DNA of 64,000 nucleotides from Ulota crispa (Eukaryota > Streptophyta > Bryopsida > Orthotrichales > Orthotrichaceae): NCBI GenBank assembly GCA_963920765.1, contig OY987248.1, positions 13,178,539 to 13,242,538 on the forward strand, written 5' to 3'. Below, in pieces: positions 36,394-49,286 of the stretch. Every line of letters begins with the position of its first letter. Position 1 is the first letter of the stretch. Both the position numbers and the translations under genes were made by a program. The notes below the pieces were generated by a model that was not told the DNA's origin, made no database searches, and saw only the letters and a list, made by a program, of their open reading frames with translations.

Positions 36394-37243
36394 GTTTGGG
36401 GAGAATAAACGGTGAGTTTATTGTAAACCGGTTCAAATTGCAAGAAAATCAATTGAAACTTGTGAATAAAAAGTTGGCCAATTTTCTCCAAAAATCTTAT
36501 GAAAATCTAGATTTTTACAAGACATAACTGTGCATCAAAACCTTAAATGAAATGAGACTCTTTGTTTGTTTGTTTGCCACATTGAGATCTCCCAAACCTT
36601 TTGTCCATCCGTTTGCATGCTTGGTGCCGTGGGAAAGGTCTTGGCAAGGAGAGGTGCACGGGCTTGGTTTTGTGGCATTTGGGCCTATAGTGGGAAAGTA
36701 ACTGAGTTTCAAAGTCTTTTGTGGATGAAAATTTAGAAAATTACTTTTACTTTTATTTTGGTGGTGTTGGGTAAATATTCAAAAAAGAAAAAGAAAAACA
36801 TGATTAAATCAAGATGAAAATTGGGCCAACGGTAGAAGGCCACACTAGTGCTAGTGAAACTAGCAGATGCCAAATTTCAACTGGTAAAGCTAAAAGTTCT
36901 CCATGGCCCAAACACTAACCAGTGTATAGCAATTCCCTCAGTATACCTATTTCCAAGATAAATCTAGTTGTAAGATCTCACAATAAGTAACCGTCATAAT
37001 AAAAGCCAAAGGGATCTAAAGCATCATGATTCTTTTTTTTGGCAAATGTTTGCCTAAATCTTACCTTGGATTGCCTCTAGCGACCAGTACACTAAGAAAT
37101 TTGTGTGGAAAAGTGGATGAAGTTGCCACATTCTCCCTTACTCAAACACCATATTTGCTAGATTTTGTATGAAATTAGCTTATATTAGTAAAACTTGTTG
37201 GATGAATGTTTGCAAATCGTTCACTCATTCCAAATTTTCCTTA
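36394..37243. other. AT-rich spacer, no gene
   Basis: About 850 bp of AT-rich DNA with only short ORFs and no recognised domain or repeat. Confidence 0.45.
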
Positions 37244-37540
37244 AAGTAGGAGGCTAAAATTTTGATAGGGCACTAATTCCACTCACCTCCCTAAATGAAC
37301 TCCGCTGGTACATGTCCTTATTCGTAACCTTTTAGAAATGTTCAATGGGCGTACATTTAAGGAAGTGATCCATTTTAGAGCCCTATGACCTTTCCACTTC
37401 AAAATTTCATAACCAATTCCACATTGCTCTAAAAAATACAAAATAACTTGAGTTAGACGAAAATTTCCTGAAAAATATTTCAAGAAGTTTCACCTCCCCT
37501 TCAGCTCTTAGATGGTCGGTTTACGAGCCTCTTACCTTAC
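37244..37540. mobile_element. MITE, family D copy 3, degraded
   Basis: It is a diverged, inverted relative of the copies at 35005 and 53674. It begins AAGTAGGAGGCTAAAATTTT and ends ACGAGCCTCTTACCTTAC, and the middle keeps CACTTCAAAATTTCATAAC, which is the complement of the family's GAAATTTTGAAGTG type segment. Ends are blurred and no target duplication is visible. Confidence 0.5.
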
Positions 37541-37743
37541 CTGCGTGCATTCTGTGGTGCCAGCCGGTCTACCTTGTCAAAACCAAAAAAGAACCTGGTC
37601 CAAACTCCAAAGGGGACATATTTTTTCTGGGCAGAGGTATAAAATTTTAACCCGATGTTCCACCTGCCCGTCCTAAACCCCAGCTGCTCTGCGGTTTAGG
37701 GTTCCAAGGTTTAGGGCTGTGACGAGAACTGCAAGCAATCGCG

Positions 37744-40700
37744 ATGGTGGTAAGCTTAGCCATGGCGGAGAAGACGCAGCTCGCGGTCACGAAGAAGCTC
37801 GGAAAGGAGTTGCTTGAATCGCGAGCGCACGTCAACAACGCTCCGCTGCTCCTTGCAACTCTCACGTCGCAGACAAAGAACTCACAGATTTTAACCGAGG
37901 CGCTCCTCTCTCTGGAAGCATTTTTCGTTCCGTTGGTGAAATCCGGGGAGTTTTCTCCGTCGGCTCAGCGGAATGCCAGTGAGACATTGCAGAGACGCGA
38001 TGGCGAAAGCAGAGATGGTGAGAACGAGGACGCGGCGATGGCCAAGGCGGATGCTATTTACAAGAAGTGGGTCTGGGATCGGTACAGAGAATTCGTTAAC
38101 ATTTTGCTACGATTCGTGGCTCGTCATAACGCAATACCAGAGGTCCAGGTATTCTTTTCCAGAGCAATCGCCACTTCTGCTGTTGAGCTTGCTTACTGCT
38201 GCGCAATTTAAATTCTTCAAAATTAGCTGATTGTATGAAAAGCGCTGATGTTTAGGAGGATTCTAACGCATCAAAGAATGTGTGATTTGGATACGTACCT
38301 TGAGTTTTGTTGATCGCAACGATGTTTTTTCCATTGTTGCGCCTCTAGTCTTCTTTTTTTTGGGAAATTTTCACGGATACCCCTGAAGTTTGCAATAATT
38401 TCATAGATACCCTTGCTTTTTCAGAAATTTCACAAATACCCCTGGACCAAAAAAATTCAAGCCTTTTTTTTGTTGTGCATGCCACTTCCCTTCTTCTTTT
38501 GTGCGCATTCATAACAAAAAAGTAGAGTGCGCACAAAGGAAGAAGGGAAGTGGCATGCACAACAAAAAAAGGCTTGAATTTTTTTGGTCCAGGGGTATTT
38601 GTGAAATTTCTGAAAAAGCAAGGGTATCTATGAAATTATTGCAAACTTCAGGGGTATCCGTGAAATTTTCCCCTTTTTTTTTTCTGTTCAGTAGATTTGT
38701 CCCTTGCAGAACCTGATGCTAACAGGATTAGTCGGGCTTCAAATTGCAGAAAGCCGCTTTACACGCTATAATGGAGCTAGTGCGGAATGAAGTGCCGGGA
38801 GAATTTAACAATCAGCTGTATTTCAAATTGTGCACCACGCTCGTGAGTATTGTCCTCCTCGATGCTTGCATTGGCTAATGAGAAATGCACTCATAACCTT
38901 GCACTAAATGTCCTGAAATCTCATGGTATTGAACACCAGTGTTAGCCACAATAGCGGAATTTTAGGGTTTGAGAATAGCAAGAAAAGTTAGGTCATTTGA
39001 TAAATAGGCGCTGACGGTGCTGTTGTTCTTGCAGGTGTATTCGGAAGCTCTCAACAGTGATCTGCTGTCGGTTATTGTATCAGATTATTTCAAGTACTTG
39101 GACGTGTGGTGAGCATATGAAACACCCTGTGATAATCAGCTGAGAATTACTTTTATCTGAAAAATCCTTGGAAAATCTGAAGTGGTTCATTGAATCCTCT
39201 TTGAGTACTTTCAATTGCCTGAAAATTATACACAAGGATAGTGTTTTTCATTGTTACGATCATTTTTTTAATTTTCTTTCTTGTTGATTATCTCTCGGTT
39301 GTCGGATTTTGAGAGTATTAGTGTGTTGATGTCACTGAGTTGCGCAATGGTGCTCTTGTCATGCAGTTACTACACGTACTCTATCATGGAGAAGATAGTT
39401 GTGAAAAAACTTTCGAAAGAATTAACAGGTGAGCTTCTATCTCAGATAATTGATAAAGTTATTGCTTGAGATCATGACCAATTTTGCTAGCTGAGAGCTG
39501 TATGTGTAACTACGGATTTCTCCTTTCAAATCTAATCTCTGAGTTTTCTGATTCGAGCAGGGTCTGGAACCATATCTAGTGACGATGAAGAGAATAGTTG
39601 TCGTACCAGGTAAAACATCCCCTCTTTTCTTTTTCTCTCATTTGTTTTTGGTGCAATGTATGATTATTCCAATTTTACCAATGAATTTTTAGTCTGAAAT
39701 TCTGATACGTACTTGAGCTTGTACTGAGAGGAAACCCAGGTTGAACTCTCTTTTAAATGCTTGGTCTTAATCGAGTCGTATTTTTATTCTTTTCCAGTGT
39801 ACACAGTATGGTACGTAACATGTACGACGTATTGATCAATTTGCCTCCACAATTGTCTGAAGAGAAGGAGGTTTGGAGTTTGTCTTCAGGTGAGTGGTTG
39901 TGAAGAGATCATTTGTTTTCTACTGGATTTTTTGTGGAGCCATCAAGGAAATGTGTGTTTCTAGAAGGTGGAAGGATATATATTTTTTCTGTTAATTCCC
40001 TTTTGAGGTTGTTTTGAACGATCTTTCACCTGACTGCGGTAGGACGTGGATTGCTTACTCTTGCAGCTTCAAAAGAGACCAATACTTCTGGAGTGGAAGA
40101 ATCAGGTGACACCTTTCAGGTAGGCTTCGCATAAAGCTTTCAATGAAGAGGACAAACGAATAGATGCGCAGGTTTTTCTGTATCATTTCCCGGTCTCTAA
40201 TTGTCATGAAGCGTGTTGTTGTGCAGAACTATAAAGACAAGAAGAAGCAACGGACGCGAGTGAACAAAGCATGGCTTGCCTTTTTGCGTATGCCTTTGCC
40301 ATTTGATGTCTACAAAAAGGTGAGAGCTTTTTACTTGAATATCGCGCTTCAGTTTTATCCAATGGTGCCACTGTGAATCTCGTTAGATAATCTCAGTTGA
40401 CAATACTTGACGCAATTCTGCAGGTTTTGGCTCAGCTACACAAACGTGTGATTCCCTTTCTCTCAAATCCAATCCTACTCAGGTACTCTTCTTACATGTT
40501 TGGTTTTGACGCTCTTAGTTCAAGTGTACGTCCTTTTACTAGCTAATTTCGTATTGAAATGAGATCGTGTGTTATCCCCTAAGCGTCTTGCTAAGAAAAT
40601 TTAGCATACCTCCAACATGAAACCTTCAACACATTTCCTGAGTTTTTGGGAAGTTGAACATGAAACCTTCAACACATTTCCTGAGTTTTTGGGAAGTTGA

Positions 40701-43623
40701 ACAAGTAATCACATAATCCAACCCGGTCATTCTATACCCAACCATAAATTAAATGTTTTAAACCAATTTGATTTCAAATCCAAGTAAATTTGCAAAATCC
40801 CCACCGTTGAGAATCTCATCTTTTCCAATTTGGGCAATAGTTCAGTTCAGAATATGGATTTTGGACTTTCATGTAATATTTTCTCAAAAAAAAGATTTAC
40901 CTAATGGCTGATCCCATGAGATTGTCTCTTGCTATACTTGATGGAAAAAAAAAACTCCTCAAATGGACACAAACTCCAAAAGATATGGTCACTCAAAGTA
41001 GCTAGATTCCACTTGCTCCTTACTTTAGACCTATAAAACCTTGCTCAAATCAAGAAAAAAAAAGTGACACATCACCAAACTTCTCCCTTGTACAATACGA
41101 GACATGAGAGCACCCATCCCATCCGCTCTCTAAGCTGCTCCCTTTGTTTGCCCAAAGACATTTTTCTCCTAATTGTTGAAAAAATAGAATATTTTCCATA
41201 TTCCATGTAGAATCTAGGGCAAAGGAGGCGCTTCAAGAAACAACAAGCCGATCAAAAAAATTTCTTGAACTAACAACTCCATTTGGACTTGAGTGGCAGA
41301 CCAAAATTTGAGCTAAAAATGCCTCTTTTGTATACTTTCACACCTCCAAGCACCCCCTTTGGCCATATTGGGCTCTTTGGTCCTTTAGGGGTTAAAGTGT
41401 TTTGAGGTAGTGTAAAGTCGCATTAATCGTGGTCCAACTGCGTATTTTCTGATCTGCTTTATTGGATTTTGTAAGTTTTGCAATGTAATCAAATATTGTG
41501 GTATCTTGATGGATATTTGAATTACGTTTGCAGTGACTTTTTGACGAACTCATACAATGTGGGGGGGCTTATAAGTGTGATGGCTCTCAATGGCCTGTTC
41601 ATTCTCATGACGAGTCATGGCTTAGAGTACCCTGACTTTTACAACAAACTCTATGCTCTACTTGAGCCATCTATATTCGTCGCCAAGCATCGAGCTCGCT
41701 TTTTCGAGGTGGGATTTCCTTCATGTTACTAATTATTATGGGAAATTTCATGGATACCCCTGAAGTTTGCAATATTTTCATAGATACCCCTCCTTTTTCA
41801 GAAATTTCACAAACACCCCTGGACCAAAAATATTCAAGCCCTTTTTTTGTTGTGCATGTCAGTTCCTTCTCCCTTTGTGCGCACACTACTTCTTTCTTCT
41901 TATGTGTGCGCACAAAGGAAGAAGGGAAGTGGCTTGCACAACAAAAAAAAGCGCCTGAAAATTTTGATCCAAGGGTATTTGTGTAATTTCTGAAAAAGCA
42001 GGGGTATCTATAAAAATATTGCAAACTTCAGGGATATCCATGAAATTTTCCCTATTATTCTTGTGCACCTGCTCAAGTGGTTTCCAACCTGGTGTATATT
42101 TCGCTAAATTTGCTTCTAGAAGTGTTGTTCTTTTTAGTTACACAGATTATCTCGCTCGTGTCAGTATCGATAATTGGGTTGGTGTCTTGCAGTTGACAGA
42201 TACTTGTTTGAAATCAACTCATCTTCCTTCTTACTTGGCGGCTGCATTTGCAAAGAAGCTTGGTCGACTGGCATTATCTGCTCCACCATCCGGTGCTCTT
42301 GTAGTAATAGCAATGATCCACAATCTCTTGCGACGGCATCCCTCAATCAACCATCTTGTACATCGGGTGAGCTATCAAATTGTCTTACTTGAAGTATCTC
42401 TGTCGGTGTCAGTTTCTGTCTTCAACCTTGAGGCTTTCATAGCTAATCTTGAGGAGGTTTATGAATGCGTTCAAATGGTACATGTTTTGCCACTTCCACT
42501 AAACGGATATTTGCTTTTCTAGAATGCTGCTTCTATGACCACATCAGAGGCAAAGCGTGGTGCTGATCCGTTTTTGGCCTACGAGGCAGACACTGCTAAG
42601 TGCAACGCCATGGGTAAGTGCATAATTTATCACGCCCTTTTTAACGTGGTTTTCATGTTTTCATGTATTTCAAACAATGCTTCCGTCCTTTTCTCTGGAA
42701 TCTCTGCACGAAACTGATATACTCATTCTGTTGCTTGCAGGAAGTTCATTATGGGAGATAGACACATTGCGAAGTCACTATTGTCCTGCAGTTTCCAGGT
42801 AAACCACGTTGTTCCCTCTCCATGTTGGAGCATTGTACAAGCATGATCTATTATCTTGTTTTTTTGTGTTTCCGTATCTAGTATCCAGCAAGAATGTGTC
42901 CATCAAAATTCTTCTGGGTGCAACAAAGATTCTTTGAATTCTAGACTTTTCGAGGGCCTTTGTAGGGAATCTATTTTTTCCGCTAATTCTACGAGGATGT
43001 TTTTCAGGTTTGTGGCATCATTGGAAACTGATTTGACTGTAAGAGCAAAGACTACAGAAGTTAATATCTTAGACTTCAGCTCTGGATCTTACACAACAAT
43101 CTTCACTGAGGAAGTAAGGGTCCCTTCTTCTCCCCTGTTATGCTGCTGCTTCTTTTGTGTTCAAACAGGGATTCTTATCAGAGTTTTTATAAATCTAATT
43201 TCATGTGGATAGTTTTAGAGTATCTTCTTCTCTACTTTTGTTTTGTTTATTTAGAATATTTATGGTTTATGTTTGATTATGCAGGTGTCAAAGAGACTGA
43301 AGGCGGTGCCATTAGCATTTTATCAATCGATACCAAGCTCCCTTTTCTCAGAGAAGACCGACGACTTCGTTGGATGGAGGTTCAATGATAGCGTCGGTGC
43401 AGTACAATCTACGGAGGACGAACTACCCAGCAAGAGCTCATCTGCTGGGCTTGAAAATCAGGTTGTGGTTTCCAAAAACAAAAGTGATATTGAGACTTTT
43501 TCTAGAGAAGATGTCGTTGTACATCGTTCTAAAAAGAAGAGGCAATCCAAAGGTGGTAGTGAAAAAGGGATTGTATCTCAAGTGGAAAATACTCCTCCAC
43601 TTTCCAAGAAGAAAAAGAAGTAA
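37744..43623 (+). CDS. NOC4: Nucleolar complex protein 4 (NOC4), ribosome assembly factor
   Basis: NOC4 acts with NOP14 in nucleolar maturation and export of the 40S subunit. Fifteen exons: 37744-38148, 38750-38842, 39035-39108, 39367-39428, 39561-39609, 39798-39889, 40067-40119, 40227-40319, 40424-40482, 41534-41708, 42193-42366, 42523-42613, 42741-42798, 43008-43113 and 43285-43623; all are GT-AG and in phase, giving 640 residues. Exon 2 gives LHAIMELVRNEVPGEFNN. The CBF/MAK21-type domain, ~290-500, contains VNKAWLAFLRMPLPFDVYKK, MALNGLFILMTSHGLEYPDF, YNKLYALLEPSIFVAKHRAR and MIHNLLRRHPSINHLVHR. The C-terminus is Lys-rich (SKKKRQSKGG and a final KKKKK), as expected of a nucleolar protein. 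ATGs at 37744 and 37762 are both possible starts. Introns 1 and 10 hold family B MITEs and intron 9 a larger element. Confidence 0.93.
38362..38672. mobile_element. Mutator-like foldback MITE, family B copy 2, in NOC4 intron 1
   Basis: It is a near-perfect palindrome of ~310 bp starting GGGAAATTTTCACGGATACC. A 9-bp duplication CTTTTTTTT lies on both sides (38353-38361 and 38673-38681), although the T-run weakens its value. The arms are the least diverged of the four copies, so this may be the youngest insertion. Confidence 0.82.
40572..41394. mobile_element. Inverted-repeat element in NOC4 intron 9, family C-like
   Basis: The right end GGTCCTTTAGGGGTTAA is the same as that of the element at 12207-13133; the left end TTATCCCCTAAGCGTC is a weaker inverted match. 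The interior is AT-rich and non-coding. It accounts for most of the ~1.05-kb intron, which is far longer than the neighbouring introns. Confidence 0.45.
41740..42052. mobile_element. Mutator-like foldback MITE, family B copy 3, in NOC4 intron 10
   Basis: It starts GGGAAATTTCATGGATACCC and ends with the complementary sequence. Flanking 9-mers AATTATTAT (41731-41739) and TATTATTCT (42053-42061) agree at seven of nine positions, consistent with an older duplication. It starts about 30 bp after the exon 10 donor and leaves both splice sites intact. Confidence 0.78.
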
Positions 43624-45830
43624 ATTTTGTGCAGGTTCTTTGGCACAATTTTGTATATCACAACTTTGTAACTTTGGGCGCTTTTTGTTTGTTTTTCATG
43701 GAACACATTCATATAAAGACTATTGTTAATTTCTTGTAGGCCACTTGTGCATTGAACAATGTCAATTACCACCTTTTTAGCTTCATTAGATGAACAGGAA
43801 CTGAATTGTTGCTTGTTAGAAACAAGTATCTATGCTACGAAAGGCTTTGTTTGCACAGCATGACTCACTTTTTGAGTAAGGTGCCTATTTGAACTTCCGC
43901 AATGTAGCTTTTCTTGATACAAAGCCCCTCCCTTGTTGTCCAAAGCCAAAACATCCCATATGTCAAAAATTAAGTTAATAGTTATAATTTAACAACTTAA
44001 AGTTGTTAACTTTATGATAACTTGAGTACCACAAGATGTTGGTATGTGAAACACAAGAAAGCCACATTACTAATAAATGCGCAATATCCTAAGTAACAAT
44101 TACATTTTTTTCAACATGCAGGAAGGAATTTAGATATTATATTACAAAGTTTAGTGGATAATTCCTACATATTTATTAGCATATAGAATGACAACATCAC
44201 TATACTTGGGGGTTTCAACCATGTATCATGTAAATTTTACTTAAGAGATTTGTAGATAATGAAACATTTTAATAATTTGACTCGGTTTTATCATTTGGTT
44301 TTCCCACTTACAATAGTTGAGGGAAATTGTTGCCATAACTTTGCCAAAACTTGTGGGCATGCTTCCCCCCAATGTCGTGAAAATTTTCTTTCACAAAAAA
44401 AATTGTTTTGTTAGGAGAAAATTTAGATTAACCCATGTATGTCTTGGGTAGTAAAGTCTCCTAACTTTGAAACTCCCTATTAAGTAACTTGATGGATGAA
44501 GGTATTAAGATATAGTTGTTATATCACTCAATATCTCATGTCTATGATTGGATTGTGAATGAAATTCTCATGTAAATATATGTATTTTGGGATCTTCAAA
44601 AAATCCTAACTTCCAGTCACAATTATGGTGAATGATAATGATGTGTAGAGTTGCAATGGTGGAAAATACAATAACAAATTTTGTTGCATCACAATATACC
44701 AATACCATAGAAAGTAACCACAAATATCAAAAAGAAACAATAACCTAGTTTCTAACGAGGACAATTTAGTGATTTCTACTTCAAATATTTATGTAGACAG
44801 TGCAACAATTGTTGCTCCAGTTGATTAGTTTAAAGATGGTGTATATTGCATTGATTAGTTAATAAAGTTATTTAATAGAGGTTAAAACATAATATGAAAC
44901 CCATGATGAATAAAACAATTATCCTTGTTTAATGTAGGAAAAAAAACAATACATGTAAGGATCATTTATGTTTTAAAACTTGGAGGAGAAATGATCAACA
45001 ATGATGCCTTTTTGTTTCAATTTTTTTGCATTTGATGCACTTTGTACTTAAGATTTTATCCATAACTTACTATTTTTATATGAAAGCTCCACATTGTATC
45101 TAGTTTTTTCTCAAAGCTTTGACTTCTTGCATCACGAGTTATTTTATTTTAGAAATCATCAATATTATACCAGCACAACATAGATGTTATCTATGAACCA
45201 TGGTACACAAGTTTTGTTTGAAAGTCATTGTTAGTCTATTCTCCTAAGTTGCACTTTCATGTGATAATCACTATTTGCAAAGTTTGGATCCTATACTAGA
45301 CTTTTAGAAGATAATTGCCATATTTTGTTATTTCTTTAAGTTTCCATTAGTTAATGGTTCAAGTCAATTCCTACAAATATAGAAACATTTGTCTGTTTGA
45401 CCATTTATCTTCAACCTTTTCTAAGTGAAATGGTTTGGGAGGACAATTGGGCTTCTAAGTGCATTCACATATGTACCTACAACATGACTTGTAGAATTTC
45501 TAATAATTCTTTTTTAAGGTATCTTCTTGAAACTTTTGAAATGATTTGCAACTTTTTTAAACTAGATTTGATAGTTTTCAAAATTTTCAACAAGAATTTC
45601 TTTTATTCAATTTCCTTTCTAATTAAAATTATTTATTTTAAAATATTGCAACAAATTAAAAAATAATTCAACCTTTTTGAAATTTCTTGTATGGCAAAAT
45701 AAAATAAAATTGTGCAATTATGAATTAACATAAATTTTTGTAAATTGTTTTATTAATGCTCTTTATATACTCACCTATTTTATGAACTACTGCAAGCTAG
45801 CATTATTAGTGTGGGGCATAATAATTTAAA
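43624..45830. other. NOC4 3' flank and AT-rich spacer
   Basis: The first few hundred bases should hold the NOC4 3' untranslated region. The remainder is very AT-rich with scattered short ORFs and no recognised gene or repeat. Confidence 0.45.
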
Positions 45831-46154
45831 GGGAAATTTCACCGATACCTTTGAAAATTGCAATATTTACATAGATACCTTTGTTTTTTTAGAATTTACA
45901 CAAATATCCTTGGACCAGAAAATTTAGGCATTTGTTTATTTGGGCATGCCACTTCCCTTCTTCCTTTGTGCGCACATTGCTTCTTACTTGTTTCAATACA
46001 TTCTCTTCTTCAAAATTGATCATGAAGGAAGTATGTACACAACATATAAATGCCTAAAAGTTTTGGTCCAAGGGTATTTGTGTAATTTTTGAAAAAGCCG
46101 GAGTACCTATGTAAATATATTGCAAAACTTTAGGGATATTCATGAACTTTTTCC
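45831..46154. mobile_element. Mutator-like foldback MITE, family B copy 4
   Basis: It starts GGGAAATTTCACCGATACC; the right arm is the imperfect complement. Flanking 9-mers TAATTTAAA (45822-45830) and TGATTTAAA (46155-46163) match at eight of nine positions. The arms are more diverged than in copy 2. It is the only family B copy in the window outside a gene. Confidence 0.8.
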
Positions 46155-46355
46155 TGATTTAAATAGCTAGTATAATTATATTTCTCTCATATAGTGCATG
46201 ACACTTATAACCAACAACTATTGGCCAAACAAGAAGTACTAAAGTACAACACATACTCATTAGCTCAAAAGTAATTCCATCACCAATTGGGACAAACAAT
46301 AAGCTTCATTTAGGTGTAATTGAATTTTTAACAACTTCTTTTTTGAAAAAACCTT

Positions 46356-46480
46356 AGGGTATGTTCACACTTGGTGTTAAAAGAGGTAGTAGCAAAGGAA
46401 AATTAGATGCATTTGGACACACCTTTAGATTTCTTTCATATTGCAAATACCCCTCCTAAAATTAAGTGTGAACATACCCT
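46356..46480. mobile_element. Small MITE with AGGGTATGTTCACACTT ends
   Basis: The 125-bp segment has termini AGGGTATGTTCACACTT and its exact complement AAGTGTGAACATACCCT. No clear target duplication was found, so the superfamily is uncertain. Confidence 0.65.
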
Positions 46481-46520
46481 TGGGCTGACTACTTGAATTG
46501 GGAGTTGTTAGTTATAAATG

Positions 46521-47334
46521 GGGGAAATTACAAATAGGGGCATGAAAACGTAAAACATTATAGACAGGCGTAGTTTCAAAATAATCACAAAATAATAGGA
46601 GCACACTTTCAAAAAAACTTGTGAGTTTTTTGTAATTTTTTTGGTTTGAACATTGGTTGATTTAGATACATCACATTAAACGCTAGCTATTTCCAAAAAA
46701 CTTAATGATCTCTCCAAATCAACCCTAGATGAGAAATTTTAGCACTAGAAGAAACCTGTGTTTTTTATAACGGATTTTTTTTGGACGTCCACTTGAATTA
46801 TGTTACAATAAATGTTGAAACTAACATCTTGATGTCATGTTTGATGTCATTATTAACATAAAAACAAGTAGACATCCAAAAAAATCCGTTATATAAAATA
46901 TGGTTTTCTTCTAGTGTAGTAAAGTAGATGATAATTTTTGGAAAATCTTTTAATTTTTTTGAAAGCTAGCAAACATATAATGTGATGTATCTAAATCAAC
47001 CAATGTCCAAACCAAAAAAATTACAAAAAATTACATTGTAGTATTTTACATTTGGGAATTGATATGCGTACCACACCTTCTTGACTATCCCACCACACCC
47101 CAAGGCAAATTTTAGATTTCTACCATCTAAAAGTTGAATTTGAGAATTTGGAATTCAGATTTGGACTTAGAGACCTGGATTTTGTCTAAAACCATAAAAA
47201 AATGTTGTAATTGAACAACACCCAATGCAAAAACCTTAGCTCAGGGAAAAAGCATAACTTTTACTTTTGTTTATAAAAAAGCTAAACTTTTTCATTGGAT
47301 GTTGTTCAATCATGCCCCTGTTTGTAATTTCCCC
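46521..47334. mobile_element. Mutator-like MITE, family E, with perfect 9-bp target duplication
   Basis: The left end is GGGGAAATTACAAATAGGGG and the right end CCCCTGTTTGTAATTTCCCC. The 9-mer TTATAAATG occurs immediately outside both ends (46512-46520 and 47335-47343). A second inner pair of arms, about 46620-46680 and 46975-47036, includes TTGATTTAGATACATCACAT and its complement. A CACTA MITE is inserted within. It ends ~420 bp upstream of the Rab2 start codon. Confidence 0.88.
46743..46916. mobile_element. CACTA (EnSpm)-type MITE nested in the family E element
   Basis: The termini are CACTAGAAGAAA and its complement TTTCTTCTAG followed by TG, and the 3-bp TAG flanks both ends (46740-46742 and 46917-46919). 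A 5'-CACTA terminus with a 3-bp duplication is the hallmark of CACTA elements. The arms are imperfect: ATAACGGATTTTTTTTGGAC on the left pairs with the right-hand AAAAAAATCCGTTAT. It is 174 bp and non-coding. Confidence 0.85.
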
Positions 47335-47765
47335 TTATAAATGTCATGCACCGTAGTCAAAGCAACGCAGCAAGGCAAGAGAACACGGGAACAGAACTCA
47401 GGGAACAAGCGTGCCCGCGTTCCCAGGCGGGGAACTCAACCCACACCCGAGCGCAGGTCGAGCTTTCACCGGAGCCTCGCCGTCTTCACAGCTGCGTGCC
47501 GGTCCTCCCTCCCCTCCCCACCAAATCCGTTTGCTTGTTCCATTGCTTACTTGCCTGCTTGCTTGCTGCCTTCAATCGACCGCCATCTCCAAAGGTGTCT
47601 CACACGGCTTCCCCCGCTCCACCCCCACCTCCATCTCCACCTCCTCTCATCATTCCCACTTCTCCTCGCACTCACAGCGCATCCTCTGATTTTGACCCCC
47701 TTTCAGTGGTGCAAGGATTCAAAACTCACAAATCTGCTGAACCAACAGCCAATCACTCGGGCACC
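47335..47765. promoter_or_regulatory. Rab2 upstream region and pyrimidine-rich leader
   Basis: The composition changes sharply from AT-rich repeat DNA to a C- and CT-rich tract around 47500-47700 (for example CACCCCCACCTCCATCTCC). This is typical of plant 5' leaders. ORFs crossing it in three frames come from the low-complexity tract. Confidence 0.55.

Positions 47766-49286
<1,521 letters not shown>

Noticed and set aside
38345-42068. Repeated peptides such as FWSRGICEISEKARVSMKLL in several frames
   Set aside because: They are translations of the palindromic family B MITEs in NOC4 introns, not a conserved protein family.
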